This document shows positions 62,060-64,000 of a DNA stretch of 64,000 nucleotides, one piece after another. A program made the position numbers and the translations under genes. The stretch is from Isochrysis galbana. Taxonomy: Eukaryota; Haptophyta; Isochrysidales; Isochrysidaceae. Every line of letters starts with the position of its first letter. The stretch's first letter is position 1. Location: contig CM030933.1 in the NCBI GenBank assembly GCA_018136815.1, positions 6,177,137-6,241,136 on the forward strand, written 5' to 3'. The notes under the pieces were generated by a model. That model searched no databases, was not told the DNA's origin, and saw only the letters and a program-made list of their open reading frames with translations.

Positions 62060-64000
62060 TTTTGGAATGGATCCCTTTTTCCTCTCTACGGTTCAAACGA
62101 GACGACGCGGCGGCCGATGCGCGACGCGGTGGCCGCGCACCGGCAGCCGCTCTCCTTCGCGCAGTGGAGGGTGGACACGGCGGCGCAGTCGGAGCAGTCG
62201 AGTCAGACGGCGGTGGGATCGGCACTACTACCGCCTTCTCACCACCGCCCGCTCAGGCCCGAGCTCGACGGGAGCTGGAAATCACCTCCCATCGCTACGC
62301 ACAGCCACCCAAGGCAACAGCATATACAGCGTTGGGGGAGTGGCGAGGGCCTCGGCGAGGCCGATGGCGCTCGCACTTCTCTGAGCGAGCTAGATATACA
62401 GGAGATGCGTGCTCAAGCCGCCGCCGCCGTACTGCGCCGTGAGACGGCCAAAGCGGCCGCAGCCGCTCATCTGCGTGCATCGGAAGAGGCTGAGCTGACC
62501 TCAGAGGCGCTTGAAGCAGCAGGGCTACCACGCGCTCGGCGTGAAGAGCTCTTGCGTCTGCTGGAGTCGCCCATGCCCACGGTTCAGCGCGCTAGACGGC
62601 CTGTTTTTCATTCTGACGCCACAGCCTACGCCAAGCGAACCAGATATCTCGACTCAGATGTGGCAGACATCCCTCCTCGCATCTGCATCGCGTCGCCTCC
62701 AGCGCAGTCAGCCTCCTCCGCTACAGGTACAGGCAAAGTTGGGTCTGGCCGCCCTTCGCGATCGTATACCGCCTTTCAATCGGCCGTAGGCCTACCAGCT
62801 TCGGCGTCACATGTTCCAACTACGACTCGAGGCCTCGATCCATCTACACTTGGCAAGGGGCCATTGGAACATCTCCTTAAAGGTGACGTCTCCTTCTTCG
62901 GTGCTTCGCAAGATCTGGACTATTGTTATCGTGCAGTTGACGACAGCGCTGACTGCACCCGACGAGTGTTCTCTTGGTGGGTGACTGAGGCAGCCACCCG
63001 ACGCAAGCTAAGGCATTCTATTGCTCAGATTGTTTCCATCCGACGCAAACAAGCTTGGGGAGATTGGCGTTGTGCACAGCTGCGAGAAATGATACGTTCA
63101 ATAACGGAGGGGTATCGTGAAGAAGTGCGTGAGCAATCTCCGAGTTGCGCTCGTCGATTTGTTTCATGTTTGCCACTGGCCAACGCGTCGCAGAGCAACA
63201 GTTGGTGCACGACGGGCCGTCCTGACGCCTTCACCACTTTAGTTGCGGCGGTACTACATTCAACCGCTTCCAATGTAGACGGGGAGGGCCGGCTTGGCCA
63301 TCCCAGTGCCAGCTGTCAAAGGATAGATGGGATTGAGTCGCCGCGTATGTGCCCGTCTTCCAGAATGCTGCTCAGACGATGGCGACGGCGCTCTTCATCG
63401 CAGCAAGAGCAGCTCGCTCGTACACTTGCAGGATGGCGGCTACATGTACGCGCGTCACTTCGTCGATGGTCACGTGTGGCCAGCCTTGATTTGATGCTCG
63501 AATCGAGCCGACTCTATTGTACGGGCTTCCATCGCCGCCGGCATGCACTGAAGGCACTAATGCGCTGGCGCCAACGCACCGGTATGCTCAAGTATTGGGC
63601 GTCACGAGGGATGCTGCTACGGCGCGTGTGGGAGGGTATTACACGCCGGGTGCTTCAGAGCTGGTGGCAGGTGATCACAGCTGAAACCAGAAGAGAAGCT
63701 CAATTAATCGACATTGCAACGCGATGGGAGCTCGAGGCTGCTGTTGCGCGCCCATTCGACCGTATGCGCCGGCTACGAGCCGCAGCAATCAGCCACCGGC
63801 ACGCACGCGTTGAGCACACTGTACTCGTGAGGCGGGCAGCAGCTGTTGCTGCCTTTGAGCGTTGGGCTGCGCATGGGCGCGCTAAGAGAGCGTTCCTGAG
63901 CGTAGGACTACGCTGGCATGTACGCCGCTCCCTGGCCACCTGGTACAATCTTGTCTCGTGGTGTGCAGCAACCCGTCTTTTGCGCCAGCATATGCGCAAG
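61949..64000 (+). CDS. Long Sfi1-like Trp/Arg-repeat protein, partial at window end
   Basis: One frame is open from about 61856 past the window end with no stop. ATG 61949 gives 684 residues so far (MAEARLLRLHVLQYELADPK). An Ala/Glu-rich helix (AAAAVLRRETAKAAAAAHLR) near 62420 and a low-complexity part follow. From about 62960 irregular helical repeats with Trp and Arg appear (RRVFSWWVTEAATRRKL, KQAWGDWRCAQLREMI, LARTLAGWRLHVRASLRRW, ALKALMRWRQRTGMLKYWA, AFERWAAHGRAKRAFLSVGL, RRSLATWYNLVSWCA). Short helices ending in a Trp-Arg/Lys pair are the pattern of Sfi1-type centrin-binding repeats. A role at basal bodies or centrioles is inferred. Introns and the exact start are uncertain. Confidence 0.6.
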   Translation, partial: MAEARLLRLHVLQYELADPKQMPLGLLPERSSVEHEQFWNGSLFPLYGSNETTRRPMRDAVAAHRQPLSFAQWRVDTAAQSEQSSQTAVGSALLPPSHHRPLRPELDGSWKSPPIATHSHPRQQHIQRWGSGEGLGEADGARTSLSELDIQEMRAQAAAAVLRRETAKAAAAAHLRASEEAELTSEALEAAGLPRARREELLRLLESPMPTVQRARRPVFHSDATAYAKRTRYLDSDVADIPPRICIASPPAQSASSATGTGKVGSGRPSRSYTAFQSAVGLPASASHVPTTTRGLDPSTLGKGPLEHLLKGDVSFFGASQDLDYCYRAVDDSADCTRRVFSWWVTEAATRRKLRHSIAQIVSIRRKQAWGDWRCAQLREMIRSITEGYREEVREQSPSCARRFVSCLPLANASQSNSWCTTGRPDAFTTLVAAVLHSTASNVDGEGRLGHPSASCQRIDGIESPRMCPSSRMLLRRWRRRSSSQQEQLARTLAGWRLHVRASLRRWSRVASLDLMLESSRLYCTGFHRRRHALKALMRWRQRTGMLKYWASRGMLLRRVWEGITRRVLQSWWQVITAETRREAQLIDIATRWELEAAVARPFDRMRRLRAAAISHRHARVEHTVLVRRAAAVAAFERWAAHGRAKRAFLSVGLRWHVRRSLATWYNLVSWCAATRLLRQHMRK

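Overview
The window is nuclear DNA of a eukaryote and reads like a haptophyte or another alga with a secondary plastid. That is inferred from four things: spliced genes with GT-AG introns of about 70-170 bp; a lumenal plastid protein (17.4 kb) with an ER-type signal followed by a transit/lumen signal; a GC-rich background with AT-rich islands; and families common in such algae (RlmN with a secretory leader, DOT1-like methyltransferase, prolyl 4-hydroxylase with a ShKT-like module, HAD 'Swiss army knife' domain). The species is not established. Three runs of exactly 100 N (4101, 29201, 46338) are scaffold joins of unknown true size. Several genes carry single-base frame breaks that look like assembly indels.

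Layout: 0-4.3 kb holds gene and transposon remnants (Fanzor/TnpB-like tail, GTPase fragment, Pro-rich repeat ORF) and minisatellites. 5.3-18 kb carries + strand genes (R3H protein, UIM protein, possible small membrane protein, DOT1-like enzyme, RING-H2 mini-protein, AT-rich coiled-coil ORFs, thylakoid-lumen protein) separated by retroelement copies. 18-27.4 kb is a nest of non-LTR retroelements and a hAT-type MITE around RlmN and a HAD_SAK protein. 27.9-44.3 kb holds mostly host genes: ABCG transporter (broken by a gap), prolyl 4-hydroxylase, LST8, a hAT transposase remnant, AP-4 sigma and PRP31. 47-52 kb is one large coiled-coil repeat protein. 52-61 kb mixes Ty3/gypsy pieces with an NKAP/S1/zinc-knuckle protein and a transposase-like gene in a divergent pair. 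The window ends inside a long Sfi1-like ORF.

The host genes are ordinary, mostly single-copy eukaryotic functions (TOR signalling, splicing, vesicle coats, tRNA/rRNA modification, photosynthesis) and form no operon or obvious cooperating system. The structured novelty lies in the mobile fraction. Six retroelement starts share a 5' terminus: CAAC, then a short hairpin with a TTAT-type loop whose stem changes in a compensatory way, then an ATG. Two of these copies have exact target-site duplications. The bodies behind this shared start differ between copies, suggesting a family that keeps its 5' leader and exchanges cargo.
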